From contig JADHZB010001751.1 of assembly GCA_015657535.1 (NCBI GenBank), positions 1 through 13,427 on the forward strand: a stretch of DNA of 13,427 nucleotides, in the 5' to 3' direction. This document shows, in pieces, positions 1 through 8,737 of this stretch. Source of the DNA: Nephromyces sp. MM_2019 (Eukaryota; Apicomplexa; Aconoidasida; Nephromycida). The notes below the pieces were generated by a model, which did no database searches, had not been told where the DNA came from, and saw only the letters and a program-made list of their open reading frames with translations. A program made the translations under genes and the position numbers. Positions within the stretch are counted from its first letter, which is position 1; each line of letters opens with the position of its first letter.

Positions 1-3000
1 CCCACCCACCTAAAATTCTCCTCTAAAAACGCAAAAGCTTTCACAAAGCCAGAACTTATGTTGCTATCCTTTATCCCCTCAAGCAGCAGACCCAAGTCTT
101 GAACGCTCATATCAGCAGCGGATACTCCGTCATGCCCATCAGCTACAGTGAAGAGGATCTTCTCAGCGAAGAAAAGAGATTTACCCCCCTCAAAGGAGAC
201 TTCACCCTCCTCATGGGGGCCGAGAATACCACTCCCCAGCAGCTTCTGGGTGCTGCTTGAGCAGCTGTTCGACCCCCCAAACCCCCCACCCCTCAAAAGA
301 AATGAAGATTTGGGGGGGGTTGGATGACTTCTACCGCCATCCCCAGAGATGAGATGAGCACCTCCATTTATTAGCCCCCCCTTGGAAGAGTGGTGGGTTG
401 TGGAATGTTTGTGTTTGTGAGGATGGTCACCTCCATCACCCCCCCCACCTGAAGACGAATGATACACGCCTAGAGCCTCCTCCTTTAAAGAGCTTCCGCT
501 TCCATCAAGTTGAAAGCTTGTCAAGCCATTGCGGCTGTGTGTTGTTGCAGAATGATGTGAAGACAGCCCCTTCAATACTGGAGAGCTACCTCCAATACGT
601 GCTAGTGTGTGCGACAGAGCCCCCCTCAAACCAGGGGAGCTATAGCTTGATGCTGCGTGTGTAAGACTCCCCCTCATACCTGATGATGAAACACTATCTT
701 TGCCTGAATCGCTCAACTTCTTGGTGTAGTCTTGATGCCCTAGCTTCCTCCTCATCATCAAGCCATGCTCGCTAAAGTAAGGATCTTCCTCTCCACCCGT
801 TGAGAGGTGTATGATGAAGTTATCATCCGAGCAACGATACTTGTGTCTTGTTGCTTGATGAGCCTCAAAGTGACTGTGTGCGTGATGGCTATCCCTGTGA
901 AAGCTCACACTAGAATCTCTCCCTCCATCGTCCATGCCACTTTCTCTACGCCCCCCAACCCCCCATATGCTGCGACGTTGGGGTGGGATGGAGCTCTGGC
1001 TGCTCACCATGTTATTGGGGATGGTGGAGGCCGTGGTGGATGTTACCTCCTTCTGGTTCTTCTTAGATTGATGCTTCAAGCGAAGAAGCGAGAATGAAGC
1101 CGAAATTCCACTGTTTCGCCTTCTCTCGTGTGCGTGTGTGTCGTGGGCGGAGCTTCTTTCGTCGTTTTCAGCATCACCTCCAACTAAAGAGAATGTGAGG
1201 GTATTGAGCGAATCTATGGTTGGTGAGGGTAGGCTTGCGCATGAGCCAAAAACGGGGCCAGGAAGATCAATTGCTGCGAAATGTGAGGGGGGGGTGGTGT
1301 CGGCGAAGGGGGGGTCGGGGAGGGGAGTGCCGTCTACCCCACTGGAGTCTCTGCTGTTTTTGCCCTCAGACGCCAGTAGGGTCTTGCGGGTGCTCTGAGA
1401 ATCGACACTTGAAATCATTCCTTCTTCTCCCCCAGGCTGCACTGATGATATCACACCTGTCAGGGAGGTGGTGAGATAATGGTTGGGGGGTCCTTCTTGA
1501 GAGAAACTTGAGGGGGGGGGGGGGGAGATTGCCTCATCACTGAAACGCCGAGTATGTGAAGATACAAAAGCTGGCGACTCCCTTAGTGGTTCTTGCTGCC
1601 TGAGATTGCCAGCTTCAACCTCCTTGTGTTGTAGACGTTCCGGTGATGCCGGCTGTGAAGTGATGTGTGTGTGTGTGAGCTTGAGAGAGCTTACAGCTCT
1701 ATTAGACCCTATATATCCTCCAGTGCGGGGATCTTCACTAGCAAAGATCTCATCCTTTGCTGTGTAACTACCCTCCTCCTGCTCAAACATCACAATCTCA
1801 CGCTTGATATTGTGACTAGCTTGAAGCTCATCACTAGCAGCTTTACCCCCCTTAGTCACTCCAGACAGGGGGGGGAGCGAACCATCTTCATTTTCATCTT
1901 CAGGCTCAAAGAGAATCGTCAGTTCATTCGCACACTTTGGAAGGAGGGGAGCCCTACTCTTACCTTCAAGGAGGCTGAGGGAAGATGGGGCGGAAGAGGT
2001 GGGGGGAAAAGAAGAGCGAGATGCAACATAGGGGGAGGAAGCAGAGGGAGATGCAGAGGGTGGAGGTCCTGATGAAGACGATGAAGAAATCATCTTCACA
2101 GCATCTCCTTCCCCCCTACAGGAGACCCCCCTCAAACTCCTCTCCCCACTACTTCTGCTCTTATAGCAAGAAGATAGAGAAGGTCCACAAATTTTCCCAA
2201 ATGCCTCTGCCTCCTGCCCCCCCAAAAGATTGGATGGTGAAGATTCTTCTAATCCATATTTAGCAGCCTCATCACTCCCCTTCACTTCACTGCTAAACTC
2301 CCCACTCTTGCACACCATATACCGTAGATTCGGCATAAGCTTAGGCCGCATAGGCTTAAGCTTCAAGCTCTTGCGAGCATTACGCGGTGAAGATCTCATC
2401 AGCTCTCTTTCCCCAGGGTTTTCGTATGAGTAGAACTTCAAGCCATAACCACCCAGATGACTTGTAGCAGCAAAGCTCCTGGGGCCCGGGGATTTATCTA
2501 CAGTCAAATCACCCTCTGAATAGGTATCATCTGAAGATACCTTCAGCGGCTCTCCTGCCTTGTGTGTGTGCGAATCTTCCTCAGTGATGGAATTAGTAGC
2601 TTCTTCACTAAAGCCTTCCTGCCAACCCCCCTCCAATGACTCCCCCCCAAAGCCACCACCACCACCACCACCCACCCGCTGAAGAGCTCCTGAAGCGACT
2701 TCCGGGCAGGGAAGTCTTGTATTGAGAGGGGTTGCGAAGGGCGCGTGTGGTGCACACACACCTGCCCCTGCAGTCGAATATGCAGTTTGTGTGATGCCAT
2801 AGGCAGGCTGAAACTCCCTATCACAAGGAATCAAAGCATCCCCCACTACCATCCTCATATTGGGGGGGGTGGATCCATGGCTAAATGAGGAGGGCATGAC
2901 CTCCCCTGCATCCCCACCCCCCTCGGATTGGTCGGATGACAACACCCCCCCCCCTTCTTCATTGGGTAGAGAAGACCCCTCCCTATTGCAGGGCACTATG

Positions 3001-3572
3001 GTACTGCCTAATTCCACCCTATAACCCTCAGGAGGAGGAGGAGGAGGAGGAAATTTTGCTTCCTTTGATGACGCTGTTGCTATGCTTGAATGTGTCTGTG
3101 TAAGGGGGTAATCCGACTCTTCTCCAGAGCCAGCTCTTCCTCCATGGAGCAAGCGACTGCCCCCCTTCAACACCACCGACTTCACAGCTGCTTGTGAGTC
3201 TGTGGCTGATTGCTTTTGCTCAGGCTCCTCCTGAGAAGACGGTGAAGATGACCAGATCGACACACTCAAGCGATCTTCATTGGTAGACTTGGATCCGCAG
3301 CTTGTTATACCTCCATAAACTATTCTTAGCGATGAGCACAGTGAGCGGGGTGGGCTAACGCCTGCCCCCTTGTATAGATAGCCAGTCACTCCAGGGGGGG
3401 GGGTTCTGAAGGGGGAACACACACCCCCTTTCAAACCTCTTTCCCGTTGCTGCTCAGTGAATGAAGTTTGACGCTTCGTGCCGTCCTCATCATTTTCTCC
3501 ATTCACAAGAGTTTTTGGAGAGGAGGGTGAAGGTAAAGGAGCTGCTCCTTTCTTTACTACATATGCTGCCAT
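1..3572 (-). CDS. Large PP2C-like (PPM family) protein phosphatase, 3' end outside window
   Basis: I translated this frame codon by codon: 1,190 codons from an ATG at 3572-3570 to the window edge with no stop. PP2C/PPM enzymes are metal-dependent Ser/Thr phosphatases. The family signature DGHDG is at residues 1145-1149, preceded by a hydrophobic strand (ILFTVA, 1139-1144) and followed by AAD (1152-1154), a Leu-rich helix (1160-1167) and KAF (1178-1180), the usual order around metal-binding motif II. A possible motif I, RCSDDNF, lies at 913-919. The rest is low complexity: Pro7 at 175-181, Gly7 at 301-307, Ser6 at 496-501, an acidic patch near 555-565, a basic stretch at 397-418 and a His-rich stretch near 1050-1061. 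No signal peptide or membrane segment is evident in the part seen. The start is the only ATG in frame after a stop at 3962-3960, and it has G at -3 and +4. Later metal-binding motifs would lie off the left edge, so activity cannot be judged. The ORF is very secure; the family call is good but rests on about 60 residues. Confidence 0.8.
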   Translation of the reverse strand, partial: MAAYVVKKGAAPLPSPSSPKTLVNGENDEDGTKRQTSFTEQQRERGLKGGVCSPFRTPPPGVTGYLYKGAGVSPPRSLCSSLRIVYGGITSCGSKSTNEDRLSVSIWSSSPSSQEEPEQKQSATDSQAAVKSVVLKGGSRLLHGGRAGSGEESDYPLTQTHSSIATASSKEAKFPPPPPPPEGYRVELGSTIVPCNREGSSLPNEEGGGVLSSDQSEGGGDAGEVMPSSFSHGSTPPNMRMVVGDALIPCDREFQPAYGITQTAYSTAGAGVCAPHAPFATPLNTRLPCPEVASGALQRVGGGGGGGFGGESLEGGWQEGFSEEATNSITEEDSHTHKAGEPLKVSSDDTYSEGDLTVDKSPGPRSFAATSHLGGYGLKFYSYENPGERELMRSSPRNARKSLKLKPMRPKLMPNLRYMVCKSGEFSSEVKGSDEAAKYGLEESSPSNLLGGQEAEAFGKICGPSLSSCYKSRSSGERSLRGVSCRGEGDAVKMISSSSSSGPPPSASPSASSPYVASRSSFPPTSSAPSSLSLLEGKSRAPLLPKCANELTILFEPEDENEDGSLPPLSGVTKGGKAASDELQASHNIKREIVMFEQEEGSYTAKDEIFASEDPRTGGYIGSNRAVSSLKLTHTHITSQPASPERLQHKEVEAGNLRQQEPLRESPAFVSSHTRRFSDEAISPPPPSSFSQEGPPNHYLTTSLTGVISSVQPGGEEGMISSVDSQSTRKTLLASEGKNSRDSSGVDGTPLPDPPFADTTPPSHFAAIDLPGPVFGSCASLPSPTIDSLNTLTFSLVGGDAENDERSSAHDTHAHERRRNSGISASFSLLRLKHQSKKNQKEVTSTTASTIPNNMVSSQSSIPPQRRSIWGVGGRRESGMDDGGRDSSVSFHRDSHHAHSHFEAHQATRHKYRCSDDNFIIHLSTGGEEDPYFSEHGLMMRRKLGHQDYTKKLSDSGKDSVSSSGMRGSLTHAASSYSSPGLRGALSHTLARIGGSSPVLKGLSSHHSATTHSRNGLTSFQLDGSGSSLKEEALGVYHSSSGGGGDGGDHPHKHKHSTTHHSSKGGLINGGAHLISGDGGRSHPTPPKSSFLLRGGGFGGSNSCSSSTQKLLGSGILGPHEEGEVSFEGGKSLFFAEKILFTVADGHDGVSAADMSVQDLGLLLEGIKDSNISSGFVKAFAFLEENFRWV
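126..140 (-). other. PP2C metal-binding motif II (DGHDG)
   Basis: These codons read Asp-Gly-His-Asp-Gly, residues 1145-1149 of the long minus-strand ORF. In PP2C enzymes the first Asp and Gly of DGHxG bind the catalytic metal pair. The fourth position is variable in the family, so Asp there is acceptable. Confidence 0.75.
816..836 (-). other. Candidate PP2C motif I (RCSDDNF)
   Basis: Residues 913-919 read Arg-Cys-Ser-Asp-Asp-Asn-Phe. PP2C motif I is usually Arg-x-x-(Met/Asn)-Glu-Asp. Arg and an acidic residue at +4 fit, but the canonical Asp at +5 is Asn here. It stands out as a more globular stretch (from about residue 902) among low-complexity sequence. The assignment is tentative. Confidence 0.4.
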
Positions 3573-3577
3573 TCCAT
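3557..3577 (-). promoter_or_regulatory. Short upstream ORF overlapping the gene start
   Basis: On the minus strand an ATG at 3577-3575 opens a six-codon frame that ends in TAG at 3559-3557 and overlaps the main ATG at 3572-3570. Its context is weaker (T at -3) than that of the main ATG (G at -3). Scanning ribosomes would meet it first, so it could tune translation. It could also be chance. Confidence 0.35.
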
Positions 3578-3860
3578 TTAGGGGGGTGGAGGGGGGTGGA
3601 GAGATATAAAGAACGTGGAGATCTTTAAAGAGCGAGGAGGGGATAAAGAGTGGCAAAGGTGGGTGGAAGCATATAACCAGCACGGATACAAGGGGGGGGG
3701 ATACGCTGTCCAGAGAGTTATACTGAAGGCTACAGAGGGTAGATTGATTGTGAAAGGGGGGGCTGAGGGGGGCGGCATATAAAAGAGGTAGAGAAGCTGT
3801 GAGACTCAAGAGTATAAGTAGGGTGAAAGAAGGATGCAAAACTTCGCTAAAAGGTGGATG
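3573..3860 (-). promoter_or_regulatory. Probable 5' leader / proximal promoter of the PP2C-like gene
   Basis: The sense (minus) strand is strongly pyrimidine-rich here, with repeated CCCCCC and CTCC blocks, including two tandem copies of a 10-mer at 3581-3600. The coding frame stays open upstream to 3959 but contains no further ATG, so this is more likely leader than protein. I see no convincing TATA box or initiator, and the transcription start cannot be placed from sequence alone. Confidence 0.4.
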
Positions 3861-3917
3861 CAGAAGGGGGGGAAGAAGAAAGTTGGAGGGAAAGAAGCGA
3901 GTTGTAAGCGGGCAGGA

Positions 3918-3998
3918 GCACGTTGAAGGGGGGTACCAGCAAGTTAGAGGGGGGTACAATCAAGCTGGAGGGGGGTAGAAGCAAGTTGGAGGGTAGAA
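3918..3998. repeat. Four-copy 21-bp tandem repeat upstream of the gene
   Basis: Four consecutive units of 21, 22, 20 and 18 bases begin at 3918, 3939, 3961 and 3981. Each has the pattern GCAAGTTRGAGGGGGGTA followed by two to four bases. A more decayed copy may lie just before it (3873-3895). The array sits 350-430 bases upstream of the ATG, within a plus-strand G/A-rich belt. Confidence 0.8.
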
Positions 3999-4132
3999 GA
4001 GAGCAACGCTATGAGGAAGAAATAAAATTGTTTTTCCTCGCTGAGGGAGAGCCTATACTTTCTCAATGACTTAAGAATGCAGCTGCACACAGCTTTTCTC
4101 TCTAGAGTGTGTGAAGCAACACACGCAAATTC

Positions 4133-4139
4133 GCATGCA
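4133..4139 (-). promoter_or_regulatory. TGCATGC motif upstream of the gene
   Basis: The minus strand reads TGCATGC, a motif bound by some apicomplexan AP2 proteins. It lies about 560 bases upstream of the ATG. A single 7-mer easily occurs by chance, so this is only a pointer. Confidence 0.15.
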
Positions 4140-4396
4140 CACGAGCTAGCAAACACATCAGCACGTACATAAAACAACATATGAACTTAATTATACAGGC
4201 TTAACGTGCGTGCTCACGTCTTCTTCACTGTATAAGTTCTTCATGCTAACATCAAAAGAAAAGTCGCAAAAACACTCGCACACAGTCGCTAAACGATATG
4301 GATGTGTGTGTTTGTGTGCGCGCCTGCCAAGCAGATAAATCAGCTTGCTGGCTAAGTGAGGGCGCGTTACAGCACCACAAGAAAAATGTAAACCAC

Positions 4397-4412
4397 GGGT
4401 GTACGTACACCC
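4397..4412. repeat. 16-bp perfect palindrome, GTGTACGTACAC family
   Basis: The sequence GGGTGTACGTACACCC is self-complementary over all 16 bases. It is the first of four exact copies of the 12-bp core in this window. Confidence 0.85.
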
Positions 4413-4823
4413 TCATAAAAAGCTTTTCTCATCACAACTAACAAAAACGTTAGCAGCTCAAGTTGCTAAGCTCAAATAAAGAGCACACACGTAAACGGAC
4501 GTACATATACACATGCACAAACATATATACGCACACAAACACTCACGTACAACGGAGAAATAAGACAATTTTTACAATTTCGAAGATACACACACACACA
4601 CCTCCCCAGCACTGTATATACACCCCATTTAGCTAGCGCTGCTAAACATATGTCAAAAACTAAGCAAGCAAACAGGTAAACTTATGGCCTACAAGCCACC
4701 CTAGAACAGCTTACATTGTATAAGCTTGTGTGCATGTGTTTGGTGATATCTTCAGCTATCTTTTGGAAAGCAGATGCCCGCTAGAGCAGGTGTTCCTGGT
4801 GTAATTTCATCTGATGCGTCTTT

Positions 4824-5000
4824 GTGTGTGAATTCTCTTCATAGAGTCTTTTCCTTGTTTCCCCGGCTTCCCGTGCGCGTGTGTGTATGTGAACTCTCTT
4901 TATAAAGTCCTTTTTTCTGTTTCCAGCTTTCTGTGTGTGGATGGATGAAGTCCCTTTGTGGGGTCTCTCCTGTTTTCCCAGCTTCCCGTGTGTGTATGGG
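4824..5000. repeat. Degenerate ~60-bp tandem repeat with hairpin potential, 3 units
   Basis: Anchors starting at 4830, 4891 and 4947 align over 19 bases: GAATTCTCTTCATAGAGTC, GAACTCTCTTTATAAAGTC and GAAGTCCCTTTGTGGGGTC. Each is followed by a pyrimidine-rich stretch like CCTGTTTTCCCAGCTTCCC and then by GTGTGTGTATG. Each anchor can fold back on itself. Units are 56-61 bases long. Confidence 0.65.
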
Positions 5001-5400
5001 CAAATGATTGCTTTCAGTGTATCCTCGTTCTGAAGGTAATGCCCCTTCAGGGTGCGAGTTTTTAATATACTATGGATGTATGGTCAAAGTCCTATAAGTG
5101 AGTTCCTACCTCTACTCCATGATGTGTTTAAGCTTACTTAGTATTCTCATATACACGCACACACAAGCGCACACACGCTATAATAATTGAACCCACTCGT
5201 AGCAAAATACTAGCTTTGAGGTGTGCAGCCACGATGCTAGAAAGCAAGCGCTTTTGTTCGACAAAATAAGCACACACACACACGCACACACACAACTGCG
5301 CTACTCAACTTAAAACACACCATGACCAGCTCATACCGACAGCAACTACATACGTTTGCCTTAGCCTCTTGTAAGTGTATTGGGTGGACATAAACATCGC

Positions 5401-5420
5401 CACACACACACACACACACA
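5401..5420. repeat. (CA)10 microsatellite
   Basis: Ten uninterrupted CA units. A similar interrupted CA run lies at 5273-5293. Confidence 0.95.
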
Positions 5421-5526
5421 GGTTTACTTTTCTTCAAAATGGATTACTACCTTCGCAGCCTCTTTTAAATATACTCTATTGTGTGCAGCTGAAGTAACAC
5501 TCATACACACACCTACACATCACCTC

Positions 5527-5542
5527 TATATATATATATATA
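5527..5542. repeat. (TA)8 microsatellite
   Basis: Eight uninterrupted TA units in CA-rich surroundings. Confidence 0.95.
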
Positions 5543-5686
5543 CATATCTCTCTATGCCTAGCGATCTTCTAATACTCTTCCATTGCTAAGCCTACCATCC
5601 ATACAAAGCCATAAGCACAGATATACACAAATACAGAATAACCCACACACACATGCGGGGTATCACACAGACACACACACCTTTAA

Positions 5687-5792
5687 AGGCAAATAAAACC
5701 TTTTCTTAGTGCTTTTGGGTAAATGCACGCCCGCGAAAACGCGAAAAACTCTCTTTACAGGCAAATAAAACCTTTTCTTAGTGCTTTTGAGT
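5687..5792. repeat. 34-bp direct repeat, copies 72 bp apart
   Basis: Bases 5687-5720 and 5759-5792 match at 33 of 34 positions (the only difference is G/A at the third-last base). Both start AGGCAAATAAAACC and end near GCTTTTG. The bases just before each copy are also similar. The second copy runs directly into the palindrome at 5791, while the first runs into a GC-rich stretch. This may be the remnant of a 72-bp tandem duplication. Confidence 0.9.
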
Positions 5793-5802
5793 GTACGTAC
5801 AC
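5791..5802. repeat. 12-bp palindrome GTGTACGTACAC, copy 2
   Basis: Exact 12-bp core, with no extension of the symmetry beyond it. It overlaps the end of the second 34-bp direct repeat. Confidence 0.85.
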
Positions 5803-6250
5803 CTCTCACACACGAAAACCTCGGTTTCTGCAGCTTACAATGCATTCTCAAACATACTCATCAACTGAAGCATCTTCTTCACTGTTGAATACCTCTTTCT
5901 CAATAGCTTTTACATCTTAAACTACCTCTTTACAAATTATCTAAGGGGAGAGAAAGAGAGGCAGATACACACAAAGAGAAGCAGAGACGACGAGTAACGC
6001 ACACGGGGAGAAAAACACATAGAGAAATGCACTGAGAAACGAAGAAACAGGCACACACACAGACACACACGTACAGAGGCACACAGAAACGCACACAGAC
6101 ACAGGTTCCTGGTGAAGGGAAATCAAAATGATATTACGCTTCTCTTGGAATGCCCTCTCAATGAAGAATCTATCAAATGGTTAGTGTAAAGTGAGATTGC
6201 TTAGAGGTAATTCAAATCTGGTGGATACCAAAACGAGTGTGAGTTGAGTA

Positions 6251-6378
6251 TGTGTGTGTGTTTGTGTGTGTTTGTGTGTGTATGTGTGTGTGTGTGTATG
6301 TGTGTGTGTGTGTATGTGTGTGTGTGTGTTTGTGTATGTGTGTGTGTGTGTATGTGTGTGTGTGTGTATGTGTGTTTT

Positions 6379-6427
<49 letters not shown>
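6251..6427. repeat. Long imperfect (TG)n microsatellite
   Basis: About 177 bases of TG units, broken at intervals by TATG or TTTG variants. All three plus-strand frames stay open as Cys/Val repeats. This is a by-product of the dinucleotide repeat, not evidence of protein. Confidence 0.95.
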
Positions 6428-6429
<2 letters not shown>

Positions 6430-6900
6430 ATTCGTGGTTTTGAGGATAAGCGTGTGTGCGTGCTGGATTTGAGGGTTAATGTGTAAGCGTGTGCGTGGAT
6501 TTTCGTGGCATCGAGTCGTTGTGCGTGCAGGGCTGCCTACATGGGTTAGTGTGCGGGTTGTTTTGAGTCGGCCAGCGTGCGTGAGCTTGTGTTTGATTGT
6601 TTCTGCGTCGCATTAGGCTTAGATTCGTGTGCATGAGTGCGTGTGCGTGCCTTTTGGCTTGGATATGATGGTGTGTGTGTGTATAACTGTGTTCACCTGT
6701 TGGAGATTGGCTATGCTTAAATATGGATTTGTCTCAATGTGCCCTTGTACATATGTGTGTATATAAACTCACATACAGTGTAAGAACACTCTTTCGTGTG
6801 TGTATCATCACTTTAAAGTTTATTGAATGTTTGCAGCCTCCCGCTCATATTCTTGTTCAGATGCTAGCATCACCTCATACTTCTCCATTCATTCCATGTA
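6428..6900. other. TG-rich unique intergenic DNA
   Basis: TG-rich flank of the microsatellite grading into mixed sequence. I see no gene, RNA or clear signal. Confidence 0.5.
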
Positions 6901-7042
6901 CAATCCCTTCTTCTTCGTATCCTCCTACTTTCTTTTCTTTTCTTTTTCTTCTTATCCCTCTCCTTCTTCTTCTTCTTCTTCTTCCTCTTCTTGTTTAGCT
7001 CTTTATCTTCAAGATATTTTCCCCTTCATATTCCTGCTTCAC
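6901..7042. repeat. Polypyrimidine tract with (CTT)n core
   Basis: The plus strand is almost entirely C and T, with CTT/TTC repeats densest at 6963-6993. Such tracts can form triplex structures. Its complement is GA-rich and would read as Glu/Lys/Arg, so short frames here are composition artefacts. Confidence 0.7.
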
Positions 7043-7116
7043 TTTCCATGACGCATTTAAAAACTGGCGCAAATACGAGGAACAAATTGGTTTTTTTCCA
7101 TACAAAAACTGCCTTA

Positions 7117-7123
<7 letters not shown>

Positions 7124-7153
<30 letters not shown>
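7124..7153. repeat. (CA)15 microsatellite
   Basis: Fifteen uninterrupted CA units, followed by GTACACACAC. Confidence 0.95.
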
Positions 7154-7155
<2 letters not shown>

Positions 7156-7286
7156 ACACACACTCATACACGGCGGAGAAATCATCAAGTTTTTTGCTTC
7201 ATCGTTTTGAAGAAACTGAAAAACCTTCAAACTCAATAAAAATAAACCGCAGCAAAGAGAGTGGAGCTCGCGAGAAACAAGAGGCT

Positions 7287-7306
7287 GTGGGTGTACGTAC
7301 ACCCAC
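7287..7306. repeat. 20-bp perfect palindrome, GTGTACGTACAC family
   Basis: GTGGGTGTACGTACACCCAC is self-complementary over all 20 bases. It is the longest member of the family in this window. Confidence 0.9.
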
Positions 7307-7399
7307 GAAATATCACTTGATGAGGGAAAAAATTGAGCAAAAGAGTGTGTGTGATGCCGTAAAGGGGCTTGAGGCAGTCGTATCTACAAGTAGACGCTT

Positions 7400-8280
7400 A
7401 AACTCCTAAAATTCATGAAAGCAGCAAGGAAGGTACCAGAAAAATCATGCACACACACACAGAAACTTACAGAATCACAGAGAAATAGAAATTTACAGGA
7501 ACAAACAGAAAGAAAAAGAAATAAACACGCATAAGATCAGCTACACACGCAAAATTACGAAGATATACACACACAAAACGGGCACACTCACTCAATCACA
7601 TACAGACATACACGCACACGACAAAAATATATATGAAAGTTGATAAGCGACTGAAATATCGAACGAATCAATCCAATAGGTATACGCATATAGAGAAAAG
7701 CGGAAACTTTGAGTTCACAACGAATAGAAAGAAGAGAAAGAAGTTATCCTTAGTAAAGATGTACATACACCTAAAAACGAGCAAAAAGGCTGCTACAATC
7801 AACAAGGGGGTATGCATAGAGGTAAAAATCAGCAACACACGCGTTACACAAAGCCGGCAACTAGGGTGTGTGTATACCAAAGAGAGAGAAAGAGAGCCTA
7901 AGAAATAGCATACTCTAATTCGAAAAAAGTAAAGAAAATATCGTCGAAGAAGTTGCTAGAGAAGTTACTAACGCACCACACTACATACACAAGGAAAACA
8001 AACTAAGTCACAGAAGAAACTCGCACACAAGGGGAAGCTAGTGGAAAAACATTCGCACACAAAAGAAAGCAAGCGAAAAAATACTCGCACACAAAGCAAA
8101 GTAGAAAGTAACACACACTCATAAACCCCACCAAACACACAAAGAATATTTAGTATGAAGAGACGACAGGTACTCCTAGTAAGACAAGGGTAAGCAAGCA
8201 AAGAAGAGGAAGGCTAAGAGCCTAGCTGGGAGGTAAGTAAACAACAGAGTTTCTAGAGAGAATACACTGGTTATAAGTAA
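7400..8280. other. A/CA-rich intergenic DNA with decayed repeats
   Basis: The plus strand is A-rich with many ACACAC runs. At 8018-8100 a motif (T)CGCACACAA recurs three times at spacings of about 35-40 bases, each followed by purine-rich sequence. A related half-site, GTACATACACC, lies at 7761-7771. I see no gene. Confidence 0.5.
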
Positions 8281-8336
8281 GCGTGTTTGTTTGTGCACCT
8301 GTATGCCAATATGTGTGTTTACCTGTGTGCTTCTGG

Positions 8337-8338
<2 letters not shown>

Positions 8339-8378
<40 letters not shown>
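8339..8378. repeat. (GT)20 microsatellite
   Basis: Forty bases of uninterrupted GT. It sits inside a TG-rich block (8281-8570). Confidence 0.95.
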
Positions 8379-8380
<2 letters not shown>

Positions 8381-8737
8381 ATGAGCTTCTTTGTATGCCT
8401 CCGAGTGTGTCTATGTGTTTGCTTTCGCTTGTGACTGTATATGATACAGTGCGTGATGCTGTGTGTGATGTTGTGTATTCATCTATATATGTGTCTGCCT
8501 ATGTACCTCTGAGTATGCCAATCTTCTTCTGTTGGAGCTTCTACCTGTGTGTGTGCCTACGTGCTTCTATCTGTGCTGCGTGTGAATCTGAGCCAGCAAA
8601 TGAACTTCGCTATATGCCTACTTCTAGCGCAGCAGCAGTTGCTAAACTAATTTTCGGGAGTACATACACAAGAGCTGAGCTTTAAGTTGAAAAATAGCTG
8701 CCACACACATAAACGAGTTTAGCAAGTTTAAGAGGGG

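Larger units (their letters stand above)
4200..6120. other. Gene-free, mostly CA-rich intergenic DNA
   Basis: No reading frame here has the composition of a protein. The plus strand is rich in CA and ACACAC with short alternating purine-pyrimidine runs, except for a TG/CT-rich island at 4720-5060. Notable contents are listed separately: two palindromes, a tandem hairpin-bearing repeat, a 34-bp direct repeat, (CA)10 at 5401-5420 and (TA)8 at 5527-5542. Confidence 0.6.

Noticed and set aside
398..2824. Several short open frames of 60-135 codons on the plus strand, and one on the minus strand at 2543-2824
   Set aside because: They lie in other frames across the 1,190-codon minus-strand gene, often need GTG or TTG starts, and have no domain-like features. 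The long frame explains the interval.
5663..5920. Short frames over the 34-bp direct repeat with a repeated STKKRFYLP-like phrase
   Set aside because: The phrase repeats because the DNA repeats. The frames are short, overlap on both strands and contain no domain.
6244..6486. Three parallel open frames of Cys/Val repeats
   Set aside because: They are the direct reading of (TG)n in each frame. A dinucleotide repeat has no stop codons.
8287..8685. A 132-codon plus-strand frame
   Set aside because: It runs through (GT)20, is Cys/Val/Ser-rich as TG-rich DNA predicts, lacks any recognisable motif, and needs a non-ATG start.
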